In this document: one piece after another, positions 63,976 to 64,000 of the stretch
Position numbering within the stretch: the stretch's first letter is position 1
Layout of the letters: each line of letters opens with the position of its first letter
From: Okapia johnstoni
Lineage: Eukaryota > Chordata > Mammalia > Artiodactyla > Giraffidae
DNA: 64,000 nt
Direction of reading: 5' to 3'
Assembly: GCA_024291935.2 (NCBI GenBank)
Contig: JAGTYA010000026.1
Coordinates: forward strand, 3,707,501 to 3,771,500
Position numbers and translations under genes: made by a program
Notes under the pieces: generated by a model
Told to the model about the DNA's origin: nothing
The model's database searches: none
What the model saw: the letters and a program-made list of their open reading frames with translations, nothing else

Positions 63976-64000
63976 CGACGGGCTCTCGGCCTTAGTGGCG

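Overview
The window is mammalian genomic DNA from a ruminant, most likely a bovid. The evidence is the dense set of tRNA-Glu-derived Bov-tA SINEs, BovB (RTE) LINE 3' ends and CHR-type cetartiodactyl SINEs, plus one gene whose exons match fibroblast growth factor 3 (FGF3). I cannot tell cattle, yak, buffalo, sheep and goat apart from this sequence.

Layout. Positions 1 to about 50,880 are gene-free flanking DNA upstream of FGF3. In mammals the neighbour on this side is ANO1, which is not in the window. The stretch is a patchwork of SINEs, BovB, L1, MIR and MaLR-type LTR-like fragments separated by GC-rich unique DNA, with two minisatellites (3022-3532 and 21025-21166). A few unique blocks look like candidate regulatory elements, but conservation cannot be tested here. 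From about 50,880 to 53,420 lies a CpG island with the FGF3 promoter, 5' leader, exon 1 and the start of intron 1. FGF3 is on the + strand with coding exons 51677-51896, 54134-54237 and 58349-58727. From 58,728 to 64,000 is 3' flank (in mammals the side facing FGF4), again repeat-filled.

Main points. (1) FGF3 is the only protein-coding gene I can support. (2) As printed, its exon 3 carries one extra base near a run of five G at 58448-58452, which shifts the last ~45% of the protein out of frame. All FGF-specific sequence beyond that point is intact in the next frame, so this is either a sequence error or a real disrupting allele. (3) A 20-codon upstream ORF (51624-51686) overlaps the FGF3 start codon, and an in-frame CTG lies 12 codons upstream. 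Mouse Fgf3 is known to use a CUG start. (4) A 76-bp AT-rich element occurs twice (4049-4124 and 4728-4803). One copy is embedded inside a SINE between SINE-derived direct repeats. (5) A near-perfect 90-bp-period tandem duplication sits inside an old LTR-like repeat at 23711-23884. I found no operon, CRISPR, RNA gene or unfamiliar gene system, and I do not claim one.
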